64,000 bases of DNA from positions 49,413,357 through 49,477,356 of the forward strand of contig NC_086029.1 in the NCBI RefSeq assembly GCF_036323735.1, written 5' to 3'. A model generated the notes under the pieces. It saw nothing but the letters and a program-made list of their open reading frames with translations, was not told the DNA's origin and ran no database searches. Each line of letters opens with the position of its first letter. Position 1 is the first letter of the stretch. The position numbers were made by a program, and so were the translations under genes. Source of the stretch: Rattus norvegicus. Lineage: Eukaryota > Chordata > Mammalia > Rodentia > Muridae. Positions 23,401 to 35,073 of the stretch are shown here, in pieces.

Positions 23401-23707
23401 CTGCTGCTTTACACACCAAATGCCCCTTAAATTCTAGGACACCCAGAATGAGCAGCTCTCCTCCCTGACACACATACTCTCTTAGAGCTTCATGTTCTGT
23501 TTTCAGCTCAGATACAACACTAGGTGACCCCTGCTCCAGGGTCTAGGCTTTTCATATCCTAAGGCACTGGAAGAAGACTGGCTTTTCCTGGGCCACACTT
23601 ATGATGGATACTCTCAAAGGGATCCTTTGTAGAGGAGTTCTTCAGCACAGAGTCACTCAGTGGGAGCGTCCATGGCATTTTCCCTGCTGTGACTTCAACA
23701 CATTCTC

Positions 23708-23710
<3 letters not shown>

Positions 23711-23767
<57 letters not shown>

Positions 23768-23933
23768 CTCTGTCTCTGTCTGTCTCTGTCTGTCTCTGTC
23801 TCTCTCTGTCTCTGTCTCTCTCTGTCTCTGTCTCTGTCTCTGTCTCTCTCTGTCTCTGTCTCTCTCTGTCTCTGTCTCTCTCTGTCTCTGTCTCTCTCTG
23901 TCTCTGTCTCTCTCTGTCTCTCTCTCTCTCTCA
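23711..23933 (+). repeat. Long CT tract with GT and CTCTGT repeats
   Basis: (CT)22 (23711-23754), a short GT run, then about 165 bases of CTGT/CTCTGT units with a higher-order 18-24 bp periodicity, ending in CT. Apart from the G positions the strand is all pyrimidine. Confidence 0.97.
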
Positions 23934-24149
23934 ACTTGCAACTTCTCCGTGGCCCTCCTGGTCCTCAGCTATGACTCTGCTCCTTCCTGGAACCAGCAGA
24001 CATTGAAACTATGGCTCTTCTTGCTGCCTACAGCTGAGTCATCCAGCGCCCACCCGTTTAAATACCGATATTCTCTTTCCTTTTCCTCTTTACCTCTTGG
24101 GTATAGCCCAGTCTTTAGTAGGGAAGTGGCTCAGAGACTTCTTTAGGGC

Positions 24150-24262
24150 ACTATTTTGAGACAGGGTCTTGCTATATGACCCAGGTTTGGGTCGGACTCC
24201 TGATCTTGCCTGGGCCTTTCTAGTGCTGGGATCCCGGGTGGGCATCCTCCCAGCTTGCTTTC
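24150..24262 (-). repeat. B1-type SINE relic
   Basis: On the plus strand: ttgagacagggtcttgctat, then gacccaggtttgggtcgga, then tagtgctgggatcccgggtg. This is the reverse complement of the B1/7SL-derived consensus in order, with an internal deletion. Confidence 0.75.
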
Positions 24263-26574
24263 TAAAGATACGGCTTTCCTCTCTGGTACTACAATTCCTG
24301 ATGCACTTTCTACCTATCCATAGTGACAGGACCTTCTGGAGCCATCCATAAGCCATCCCGATGGTATCGCCACTCCCGTGTCTGGGTTGAGTGTTCCCTT
24401 CTTGAGTTTAAGTCCTCTAAAATCCTAGTTAATTACTTCTTAGGACTCTCTTTTATGAAAGTCTTTAGATTCCATAGTGTCCTTTATTCAACCAACCAGA
24501 GTACAGACACGGGCAGGTTTTAAATTTTTTCTTTTTAAATTCTCTTCCCACACACTCATGAGAGTATCATATCCATTCCAGGAGTTGCAAATGCATTTTT
24601 ACAACTTCTTTAGAAGACTTTGCAGCTCTACTGGTTAGATTTTATCTTCTTGGCTGTAGCCTTTCAAAGTCTCATGATCTCTGGATTCTTCTTACTGACA
24701 CCTGCCTTCATTCTCACCTGTGAGAACCACTGTACCACGGTTTGCTTAGCCCTCCACGGAGGCTCTCCCAACTTGCTTACCCCTTATCAATCAGCCCTGT
24801 CAAAATGAATACCAGATCTCTGGTTTCTTAAGCTTAAGTTAACTTACTTCAAATTAAAAGGCTCTGAATTAATTAGTTTATAAATGGGTAGACACTGCCC
24901 ATCGTCTACCAGCTCTCGTTTGCATTTGGTTGCTCTAAGACTATCCACAAAAATTTGGGGGCCATGTGTGGGAAGAGTTTGCTTTGAAGCTTAAAATGGT
25001 CCCAGAACTGGAACCCTGTTACCCTATTCCTGATCTTTTCACTGGTAGGAGTGGGAAGTGTGCAGTGAAATATCATAGATTAATTGGTGTCTATATTTTA
25101 CTCATTGTCTTTTGGGACATGTTTTATGCCAACTCTAGAAAACCAACTCCCTCCCCACAACCTTGGCTACTGCAAAGGTTTCAGGGGAAAAAAATAGCAA
25201 AGCTAATCAGGGCTCTGGTAATTGTTAAACATTTTGAGCTTTCCCTGTCTCTGTCTCTCATCTCATTTGATTTCCCTCTTTCCTTCCCTTTTAATTCCCT
25301 TCCCTCCCTGCATTTCCTCCTTTTTATAATCCCTGGTCCTGCTGTTCTGGTTCAAATAGCTCTCCTCCTGCTGCACACCAGAGCTGAGCAGATGTTGGGT
25401 GGCTTTCCTTCCACCTGCCATCTGTTCTGTGGGAACATCACCCAGAGCTCAGCTCTTCCTGCTCAAACACAGCCAGGCAGGCCTGGGCATAGTTTTCTAC
25501 GTTTTCACATACTTCAGACCGACCTAAGACACAGACTGGGTGACATATCTCCTGAAGTCCCTGGCCACTTCTATATGCCCCTCTTGTCTCCTCTCCTATT
25601 CTGTAGTGTAGGGAGTGATGGAGAAAGTCTACCAGTTTGGTCCAGCAACAGAGTATTTTCCAGCTCATGAATGATACAAGGAAACACTAGAAAATGGCAG
25701 CAGAGATGGTGGTGACCTGGTGTCACAGGTCATCTGCTTGGGAGGAACACTTTCACGTGTGGTGGGGTGGAAACTTATGAGGGTCTGGCAGTAGGCGCCG
25801 AGCCATGTGGCTGAGCATATGACACTGGCTGGCTTCCAAGTCGTCAACGGCAAAAAGTACTCTGGGGAAGGTATGGAAGATATTCAGGGTACAAGTTCTT
25901 TATTAGTGTGTCAATAAAATTAGGGACCATGTGAGAGTGATGAGATTAAAAAATGAACTAACCAAGGGTTTGTGAAGGTGAGAATGATATTTATATGCCT
26001 TTGATAGCATGCTTACTTCTTCTGACTCCGTGAGTCATTGCTAGTCATTAAAAACATACTTGAGCTTACCAAGACAGCCTGTCTCTTACTTGCATGTGCC
26101 AAGCTTCTTAGGAGGATGGGGTTGGAACAGTGACCTGGGTTCTCTACTCCCTTGCTCCCAATGATACTTTAGGCTTTAGGGCTTTTTCTTTTTTTTTTTT
26201 TTTAAAACCTTTCTGGCCTTTAGTTTTCAAGTCTACAATGTGGACATTACAATGGAAAGTTTATACCTCATCAAGTTCCCCAGGTGTTGAGAGGCTCAAA
26301 CAAGAGCATGGGAGAGCGTTCTAGAGGTATACAGTTCTGACAGGTCTAGGAGAGCTGCACCAGGTGTTTCAGGAGCATCACAGCTTGGTCTTGTTCAGTG
26401 TCTACACACTTTTTGAGGACCACTGCTCTCATCCTGGCTCTGTGCATGTGTGAAAGAGTATACCAGCAGGCTTGTATAGTATCATGGAGTGCTCCATTTG
26501 GGCCCTTGCCTGCAACCCAGCAAGGCTTTCTTACAAGGCTAAGCAGCTTCATATTTTAAACATATAAATAGTTC

Positions 26575-26722
26575 AGAGAGAAACAGAGACAGAGAGAAAC
26601 AGAGAGACAGAGAGACAGAGCTACAGATAGACACAGAGACAGAGAGAGGGAGGGAGGGAGAGAGGGAAAGAGAGAGAGAGAGAGACAGAGAGAAACAGAG
26701 AGACAGAGAGACAGAGCTACAG

Positions 26723-26786
<64 letters not shown>
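26575..26786 (+). repeat. Long GA-rich purine tract
   Basis: AGAGAAACAGAGACAG units, a GGGAGGGAGGGAGAG stretch, a second copy of the AGAAACAGAGAGACAG block ending ACACACAC, and a pure (GA) run of about 50 bases to 26786. Purine on the plus strand, so opposite in sense to the 23711-23933 tract. Confidence 0.97.
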
Positions 26787-27536
26787 GTCATTCACAGCCT
26801 CAGGTCTGTGATTGCTTGTCTGAAGCTCTTGAGGAAAATGGCCTGTGCTTAGACTAACCTCTGCTATGAAGTCACTTGTACACCCTGAGAGCAAAAGGGA
26901 AACTATCTATGGGCAGAAGATCTCATTTTGCTGCTCCCCTCACCAAAAGCTTCTACTTGTAGGCTCCCTACCATCAGCCCCACTTCTCTGTGGGACAGGA
27001 AAGGATATCATAAGGCAGCTATTTTTTTTTGCAATGGCTATAAACCTGCATTTAGGTTTTTTTACAAAATCTCAGCCAGAACTTCTAATCACCTGCATGC
27101 CTGCCTGGAAGATTTTAAAGCTGAGGAGAAATAAATGTCCGCATAGACAGTCATCCATGCTTGTGATCCAAGAGAACTGGAAGAGAAAACAAGGGCAGGG
27201 CAGAGGCACCCTGGCAAGCCAGGCAAGGCTCCAGAGACAGCCTGGCGTTCACGGTGCCTGCCCTGGACTGCCCATTCTTGTATCCAGTTCACCAGCTGCC
27301 CTTGCTCCACCTCCATTTCATCTCAGTGCCCACTTGCTCTGTCCACACTCACACAGAAACTCTACCCAGTTCTGCTCTGACAACTGTGGGGAAGGGGAGA
27401 GAAAGAAATGGAAAGGGTAGGAGGCGGGGTAGGGGGGTAGAGTGTAGGAAGAGAAGCTGAAAAAAGAGAGAGAGGGAAGGACTGGAGAGAAACAAAAGAT
27501 AAAACAAGTTTTCATAGTAAAGAATCCTGATGCTGT

Positions 27537-27905
27537 GTGCATGCGTATGCACGCACATATGCAAGTGCATGTGTGTGTGCACATAAAGCATGCCCTTAGT
27601 GCTAGCTCACGTTATATAGGTATAGGTGTGTGCATGTGTGCATGTGTGCATAGGCTGGAAGAAGCTCTTAGATTTTGCTTTATGGTCACTATTCATCTGA
27701 CTTTTTCTCTTGAGGTCAGGTCTTTCATGGTCTGGAGCTTGACCAGAAGGGTGGCTGTTCATTCACTGAGCCCCAGGAATCTGCCTATCCCCACCTCCTC
27801 AGTGCTGGGATTATTGTGGCATTTTTTTAAAATCTAGTATCTGGGGATCAAACTGGGGTCCCCATGCTTCTGACGTAGGTGCTGAACTGAACATCCCTCA
27901 GTCCT
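27537..27905 (-). repeat. TG/ATGC-rich tract and B4-like SINE
   Basis: A degenerate GTGTGCATG tract (27537-27650) is followed by ctcagtgctgggattattgt and then ctggggatcaaactggggtc and tgctgaactgaacatccctc. These match a reversed, diverged tRNA/B1 composite SINE. Confidence 0.6.
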
Positions 27906-29950
27906 GATGCTGTATTTTTAACCACCATTTGTTGGCTTGGCACTGAGCCTCCCGAGGTTAACCGTCTCTGCGTTCTTCCTCTTTCCTCGGGGTTCTGTAC
28001 TCCAGTGGAGGTTTATTTATTTTCCCTCTCTTCTCAAGCTGAAGTGCCAGTGTGCTCCGAGGTTCACATTCCTGGCTGAGCTTAGTAGAGTTCAGGTTTT
28101 GGTCTTAGAAATGGGGAGAACTTTTGGTTGTTGACAGAGGAGAAACAAGTCAGGAGAGTTAGGAAAATTGAAAGGATCCCCTACAGTCCACCCACCCATG
28201 GAGTCTTCACTTTGTAAACCATGAGCTCAGATTCTCTTGGGAATGGCCACCTGGCATTGGTCAGTTTGGAAATGTTTGTTCATTTCGAATCATGTTTGAA
28301 ATAATGACTACCTTTTGTTTTAAGGGGAGAAGGGTGTTTTGTTAGGGAAACAGGGTCAGAGTGCTGCAATGCGAACGCATCACTCTGCTTCTCTGATTTG
28401 AGAATAGAGTTCTTGGCGTGGCACTGCCAGCTGACCCTTGCTGAACGGCACCCATACAGGCTTTCAGTCCCTCAGGAAAACCCCTCCTGATGGACACAGC
28501 TTTTACTGATATCGGAGTAGGTACTAGATTTGAGGATCGAATTTTTATGAGGTTGAGGATGCTGGGGTTCTGGGTCCAGCCAGTGATTCACTCTCTAACC
28601 TTGTAGTTCAAAGTGTCTAGAAGTTGGGGGAAAACCAGGGCATCATTAAAAGCAAGATGCAGCTTCTGAAGTCCTGAATAAGGATATGGATTTTTAAAAA
28701 AAATCTAGTACTTGAAAACAATTTAGAAGGTCGCTCTGCTCTAAATTTAGTAAGTCCTCAGGAAGGGAGAATATAGGCTGGTTGCGCTGCTCGAGTTCCA
28801 TTTTCTTTCATCTTATTTTTGCATAAAAGCATATTACCTTGTATTCCCCTGACTGGGTTGTTCCTCCAGACAGCATGGTGTGGCATCCGTGTAAACATTT
28901 TAGTTATGCCCAACTTTGAACAATACCACCAAATAAGAGGGAGGGTCTGAACTTGGCCTCCTATAACCTTAAGGACATCTACCAGATACTGTATTTTTTG
29001 TCCTAATTTGAATTTGCTTACCCAATTTTTGATCCTGCCAAGAGGAGGTTCAAGCAGCACTGTGTGTTCCTGGAAATGCTGGCCTTATTTTGGACAGTTG
29101 TCCCCACCTAATCTATAAACCTATGGGAACTGGTTTGAATGTAGGCACAGGACCTGGGTCTTATGTGAGGCAGCTTTTAATTGAACGGCATTGTTAATGA
29201 AGTCTGGGGGTTAAGAGACACTTGTGACTTCAAACCCTGGCTGCAGACCTCCCTGGGATGGAAATGTTCTATGCCATTATATAACACTGCAAGGGTGTAG
29301 GTGGCTTGTAGGTCTCTCTGGGGACTGGCCTGGCATCCCATGATTCTCTCTATGTGCCCAGCATTCTCAGGGTTAGAGAGATGAGTATGTCCTCTACTCT
29401 AACCCTTGACTTAGCACTTCCAGAGGACCACTATCTTGGGAATCTCAAGAATCTTGTCAAAATCGTGTGAGCAGAAATAATGAGTAATAAGAAAATGCTG
29501 CTATTCTTTTAAACTTGACCACGGTAGACAACAAACAGAGGTTTGCTAAATTAAATCCGTCTCAGGAAGTGGTGGGGGTCTCATCTTCTGTCACACTCTT
29601 CACTCTGGAACCCTTTATCAAACACCCCAAAAAATAGGTGTTGGTGCCCTTGTGTTAGAGCAAGCCACTTCTCTAGAATTCTCTTCTCCTTATCATCTCA
29701 TGAGACTACATCCTGTCTCTCTTGTCACTTATCTTTAGAAACCTTCCCATTGGTTTTTCCTTTCCTCCTACACAAAGGAAGCAAAATCACCTCAGGGAGT
29801 GAGATCTTCAGTTGTGGTGGATCGCTCCCCTTAGAAACAAACTACAAAATAGCAGTCTAGACATAGAGATGCTAGCAATAAAGTGTTAATACCAGAATCT
29901 TCTCTGAACATAGCCCTTGCAAAGTGACAATGGAAGGCCAAGGGGCTGGT

Positions 29951-30014
29951 AACGAGGAAAACTTGAAACATTGTATTCTTGTAATGAGGGAAACTTGAAA
30001 CATTGTATTCTTCT
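29951..30014 (+). repeat. 32-bp tandem duplication
   Basis: Two adjacent 32-bp copies (29951-29982, 29983-30014) share GGAAACTTGAAACATTGTAT-type sequence and differ at three positions. Confidence 0.9.
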
Positions 30015-31392
30015 ATCATTCTGACCTGTTAGCAAGAGCTTTTGTTGGAGATGTTCCATATTAAGGTTATAAGTTCAGCGATGAAAATAAGCCAGTAGTT
30101 GAGAGAGATAAAGTGGGGGGAGGGGTTTGTTATAGCTCCGTGAAGCCCTGCCTTGTTGGTTCAACCATCAGCCGCCACACTCGTGTGTCTGCACACATTA
30201 TCAGTAAGACACCCTTTCACAGTTGGTATGAAGCATCTCAGGCAACTCATAGCCTTCTGTGTGGAACAAGTTTGACATGACTGCCTACATGGAAGGGGGA
30301 CTCAGGGACTTTCGTGTCCCTGATTTCCATTTGGGTTTATGGCAAAAGGGGATTATCAAGATGACCATTTGATACTTTAGTGACAAACACTCTCGGTGCA
30401 GTGTAACTCGATCCTCTTTTTATTGAGTTTCTCCACACATGGCATATTAACTTTATTTTTACTCTAGGCTCTGAGGCAGCCTCTCATTCTTCTCCCATTG
30501 GGGACTTATCTGTCCCTCCTTCACACTGCGCTAAGATTTGTCTGAAGCCCTGTTTTAGGCTGGGTGTTGAGGGGTGTGCATCTCAGTAGTACCTGGGATC
30601 CAGGGAGCATGTTCCCTTTATCCTTGTGAAGAATCTAGCAAAGTGCCTGGGTTATTTACAAAATTGTGTACAATTGGCTAAGGCAATTTAGGAAGAATAT
30701 TTTGATGATACTTCATCTGAATTTCTGGGCTCAAGAATCTTTACTGGAAAGACAAATCGTGGGCTGAAAGAGACTTCAGTACTTTTAATTTCTTGTGAGA
30801 GGAAATTGAGAACATCAGGTGTGGGGGTCACACCAGGAGATTTCTGGAGAGAAATGATGGACCAGACAGCGTCATATCTAGTTGTGCTTGTGGGATCATG
30901 GTTAGTTAGGTTATGCATTTAGAAATGAGATCAAGGTTTCCTAAGTACAGAAGCATGGCTTGGGGATATATTGGCATGCTAGGGAAGCTGCTTCAAGGCT
31001 TACTCCTTGAAATATATATATAAATAAAACACTGCTCCACCATACTGTCTTGATATTGAAACACAAATACCCCTTGGGTGCCCTTAGACAAACAGTGGCT
31101 CGGTTGAAGACCTGATAAATAGAAGGTACAGAATGTTTCCTTCCCAGAGTTCCTTATTTGAAATTCCTTGCACTAAAGGGCAAGGGCCATTGGTCAGAAA
31201 CTGTGAAACCTCATCGACAGGACCATGCAGAGTCAGACACTGGAGAAATGGAAGCCATTCACCCTGGGTCTCACTCAGTCTGGGCCCCTCATCTACTGTG
31301 TTCTACTGCCTCGCCATGCTCTACCTCTACTATAATCTCCTATCTCTGCTTCCAGGCAACATCATTCTCAATTGCAGGGAAAAATCTCAAAG

Positions 31393-31433
31393 CTCTCTCT
31401 CTCTCTCTCTCTTTTTTTTTTTTTTTTTTTTTT
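31393..31433 (+). repeat. (CT)n followed by T22
   Basis: CT repeats to 31411, then 22 thymines to 31433. In the Dscam pre-mRNA this is an A22 run about 330 nt after the transmembrane exon donor. Confidence 0.95.
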
Positions 31434-31762
31434 GGCTAAAGCTGTAATTGGTGGCTTTACTGGAACCACTGAAAATCAAACAGAGCAGGCTTGAAAAACC
31501 CATGAGAAATTAATTTTCTTTGTCTGCCAATTTTGAGGATTTAGGGGACTTGTTAGGGGGCTGCTTGTGTTCTGTTTCTGACTCTGTGTGATTGAATGCT
31601 TTATTGTTTCCCACCCCCCAGGGCTCCAGAAGTCCTGCAGAGCCCACATTGGGCTCCAAATCATAGTAGACAGAGCTGGCTCCTAGGGGACATGTCCTTC
31701 TGTGGTTACCGTCCTCGAGCTAACATTTTTTCATGGGGCACAGAGTGGACACAGGCTCCTAC

Positions 31763-31939
31763 CTCTCAGCCTCTTCAGCCTCTGCTCCCTCCGTCTCCTT
31801 CGCACCACCAGCAGAAGCACAAAGAGCAGCAGAACCCCGACCAGGATGCAGGAGATGGTCACGAGGATCTTGAGCCCTTCGTTGGTTGTCAGCCCTTCTT
31901 CGCTTTGGACAACTGACTTAATGAGTGGAGGGATTGTAC
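31763..31939 (-). CDS. Dscam: Dscam exon: transmembrane helix and stop-transfer (177 nt)
   Basis: GT completes a Ser codon, and the exon ends with G (phase 1-1). It encodes the extracellular linker STIPPLIKSVVQSEEGLT, then a hydrophobic helix of about 21 residues (LVTISCILVGVLLLFVLLLV), then the basic stop-transfer RRRRREQRLKRLR. This anchors Dscam as a type I membrane protein. The residues SEEGL and KILVT differ from the human form as I remember it (NEEGL, KMLVT), consistent with a rodent sequence. The acceptor is cctgctttcag and the donor is gtagga. The whole membrane anchor sits in one symmetric exon of 59 codons, so clean skipping would keep the frame. Confidence 0.97.
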
Positions 31940-32794
31940 CTGAAAGCAGGGCCACGATGTTAGATGGCTATTAATGGCGGCAGCGTGGTGGAGTTTTTAG
32001 GGATGATGGGTTACAGAGAGACCGCGCGGTGTGATCCAGGGGTGTCTGTGTGATGAGAAATGAGAGGACCAGCTCCCTGACTCTCTGGGTTGACTTGCTC
32101 ACTCTCCCTTCCCCCAAACTTCCAACTCACCCTGGCACAGCTTTGTAAAGGACTGCGGTTTGTTTTTTGTTTGTTTGTTTGTTTGTTTTGGCAGTGCACT
32201 CTAGGACGCTACCCTCTGACAGTATGGTGCCTGCACTCAGGGCTCACAAAAGCCACCTTAATTCACCTGAACTCCAATGCCCACTTGGCTGTTAACCATG
32301 GTGCTTTTGAAAACTGCATATGAAGGGAAGAACAATAGGTTTGTCAACTGGACAGAAGACTCCCTTCCGGGAGGATGTAAGGTACCTCAGCCTAAAGAAG
32401 CACAGACCCTTTTTATTTCCTTTTGATTATTCCCTTGACTTCAACCCCAATTTCACAGATGCTTTTAAAATTCCCAGTTTAGGGTAGAAGAGCAAAGGGC
32501 AACTTTTCAAGGGGAAGGGTCTATCTAGGTCACTAAACAGCAGAGTTCCTGACAGGGCCTCATTTACCCTGCTCTACAAAACTTAGATTATTTGGAGCGG
32601 TAAGAAGAAAAATAGAAGTCGACTGAACTCTTGAGCTGTTAAGATGCTTTCCACCCTGAGGCTGAACATGAGGGTGCAGACATCTGTGATTTGTGGGGCA
32701 CGCATCTTACCATCAGCCATTACATAAGATGTTCCGTCCATTCCCACTGTCTTTTCTATGCAAACCAGAAAGCCAGGGCTTTAGGAAAACTAAT

Positions 32795-32845
<51 letters not shown>

Positions 32846-34782
32846 ATTTTCCCAAGAGAAAAAGCAAAAGGATCTTATTTAGTAGCTGGAGCCGTGAAAA
32901 TGCAACCCCTGGCCCTCTCTGACGTCTGCTGGAGCCGAGCAGAATCTTCTTTTAATATCACAGCACCTCTGGCAGCAAACCCAAGCCTACAAATATCCAG
33001 ACTCCAAGAAAGAGTCACAGAATTGGTGACTGAGGCTGGTCTGTGAACAGGGTGCCATAAGGACACACAGAAAATTTTGGTGAAGGAAATAGGGGTGACT
33101 CAGATAAAGAGGTAGGAGAGATGGGAATCTAAGTGATGTGAATATCAGGGTGATTTTGTTTCAACGTTTGTTTTTCTTATTGTGAGAACAAGTGAGTATA
33201 GCCGAAGAGATACTAAAGGTATATAGCCATGCTATCTTTTAGATATATCTCCCTTTTCCAAGATAATATATAAAAGTATATACTCTTAGATCTTCGTGCC
33301 ATGAAATTATTTCAGATTTTAGGGAAGAGACTGCCCCTCACACACATACCTTTCTAATTTGGTTCTGAGTGAATGAGAAAACATTGTCAATGTCTCAGAA
33401 GCTGAACATTTAAAGTCTGAAAACGTATTTGGGACATGAACAGGTGTCAACATGCCGCCCATGTGTGGCAAGCTCTCTGGCATCCACCTGTACAGGCCTT
33501 GGGCCAGAGTGTGGGTGTCCAAAGGGATATGTGTACTAACTGGGCATGTGCTTCTAGGGGGCTTGGGTGAAGCATTTAAATGCACTTTGTAGAAGCCATG
33601 GTCTTAGAACTTCATTTTGTAAGAACAGACAATTAGGCACCATTGTGGGAAAGCCTTAGACGCTCTGCTTGTGCGTGCTCCCTAGGACAAAGACTTCTCT
33701 AGATAAAGTCATACACACAAAACAGAGAGAGGCTGTGTAAGAGGGGGCCTGGGTCCTTGAAGGGGAGAGGCAGCTGTTCAAGGAGCCAGGGCTGTACAAC
33801 AGCCCATTGGGTAGAGCCCGACACCACAAGGACTTCTCTTAGAGGTCCTTCTGGAAGCTTAGAACTTGGCTGCAGAGGCAAGAGGAATCTGATCCTATCT
33901 GAGATAGGCTTTAGAAGCAATGACTGTGGGCAAGAGATGGGAGCCAGAAGGATCAGCACAGTATGCAGAGAGAAAGCACAACTCGGAGTCTACTTGGGAG
34001 CATAGTTCCTTCGGAGCAGTGGGGAATGGACAAAAGGCTGAGAGAGGAACTTGTCCACAGCTCCAAACAGCCTGATGAGTCACCGTTGGTGCTCAGAACT
34101 CAGAGCCTATGGTTGTCTTTAGGGCTACAGGAACCAGCATGGATATGCTACAAAGCAAGATCCATCGACTGATTGTAAGAGATGCTGCGTCAGCTTCACT
34201 GAGCTGGGTGTTGTTCAGGTATCCAGAACTTAACAAAGGTCAAGGAAGAGACTCTGTAGCTTTTAGGATGTACGTAAGTGTGAGCACAGGCCCATAGTGA
34301 CCCATCCACCATTCTATTCCCCTCCATGCCCCTGCTTTGTCTAACCTAACTTCCTTTGCCATGGAAAACTGTTGTGCACATGCATTTTAAGGGTGTGATG
34401 AGAGCAAAAAGAAAGTTGTGTGGATTGGGATGGATGGGGAAGGGGTGGGAGACAACAAAAGCAGTGTTAGCTCACAGTCATCCGCAAAGCAACTGAACCA
34501 TGAGGCAGAGTCCTTCAGCCCTGAGAGAAGCCACTCCTACACTAAGGCTCTGCAAGGAGTTCCCCTTAGTCCCTTCGCTCTAGACGTCTACACAGTGATA
34601 ATCATCTCTGTACAATGGACTAGGAAGCCCGCAGAGCGGGGAATCAAATGGCCCAAACCCTAATGGGTTATGGGGCACTTCTCACTCTGTGGTAATGACA
34701 AGCGTCTCACAGGAGAGTGAATAGCATACATGCGTACAATTCCCGAGCCGCAGAGAGAAAAGCCATAAAGCCTTGAGCTTAC
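31940..34782 (-). other. Dscam intron, 2.8 kb
   Basis: Intron between the FN3-6 and transmembrane exons. It holds a short TTTG run (about 32160-32190) and an (AT)22 tract at 32799-32842. The remainder looks unique and non-coding. Confidence 0.75.
32799..32842 (+). repeat. (AT)22 microsatellite
   Basis: Uninterrupted self-complementary AT dinucleotides, able to extrude as a cruciform. Confidence 0.97.
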
Positions 34783-35073
34783 TGCCATCGTAGTTCAGCG
34801 TGGCAAAGTTGGCTTGCTTCTCTGCGCAGCCGGCGCTGTTGCACACTCGCATCTGCAGTTCATACCATGTGGCTTCTTGGAGGTCATACAGAATGTAAGA
34901 CTTGGAAAGGGAGGTCCGCTGAGCTGTGGTCCAGACCGTGGTCCCGAAGGGTCTGTACTCAAGAGTGAATGAGGTGATTGGACAGCCGCCGTCGTTCCAG
35001 CCAATCAGATTCAGCCTCACTCGGGTGGTATTGATGCTGGCGAAGAGCTCCTGCTCCTTGGAGAACTGGGGTT
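34783..35073 (-). CDS. Dscam: Dscam exon: sixth fibronectin III domain (291 nt)
   Basis: A single symmetric exon (phase 1-1, 97 codons) carries essentially all of FN3 domain 6, the last extracellular domain. It reads EPQFSKEQELFASINTTRV, then LIGWNDGGCPITSFTLEY, then SYILYDLQEATWYELQMRV, then CNSAGCAEKQANFATLNYDG. The core FN3 Trp and the Tyr of the ATWYELQMR strand are present. INTT is a potential N-glycosylation site. Cys residues occur in GGCP and in CNSAGC. The acceptor is ttatctcccacag and the donor is gtaagc. Failure to use this donor would append about 30 unrelated residues and stop near 34682, before the membrane helix. Confidence 0.98.

Larger units (their letters stand above)
20461..31762 (-). 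other. Dscam intron, 11.3 kb
   Basis: The longest complete intron in the window, between the transmembrane exon and the microexon. It carries a CT/GT-rich tract (23711-23933), a B1 relic, a GA-rich tract (26575-26786), TG-rich DNA plus a B4-like SINE (27540-27905), a 32-bp tandem duplication (29951-30014) and a CT plus T22 tract (31393-31433). The intervals 20470-23700 and 28000-31390 are otherwise without features I can support. Confidence 0.7.

Noticed and set aside
23601..24146. 181-codon Ser/Leu-rich plus-strand frame and Arg/Glu-rich minus-strand frame
   Set aside because: Generated by the CT/CTGT tract; low-complexity peptide and no start context or splice logic.
26556..26894. Ser/Leu-rich minus-strand frame
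   Set aside because: Translation of the GA/CT tract.
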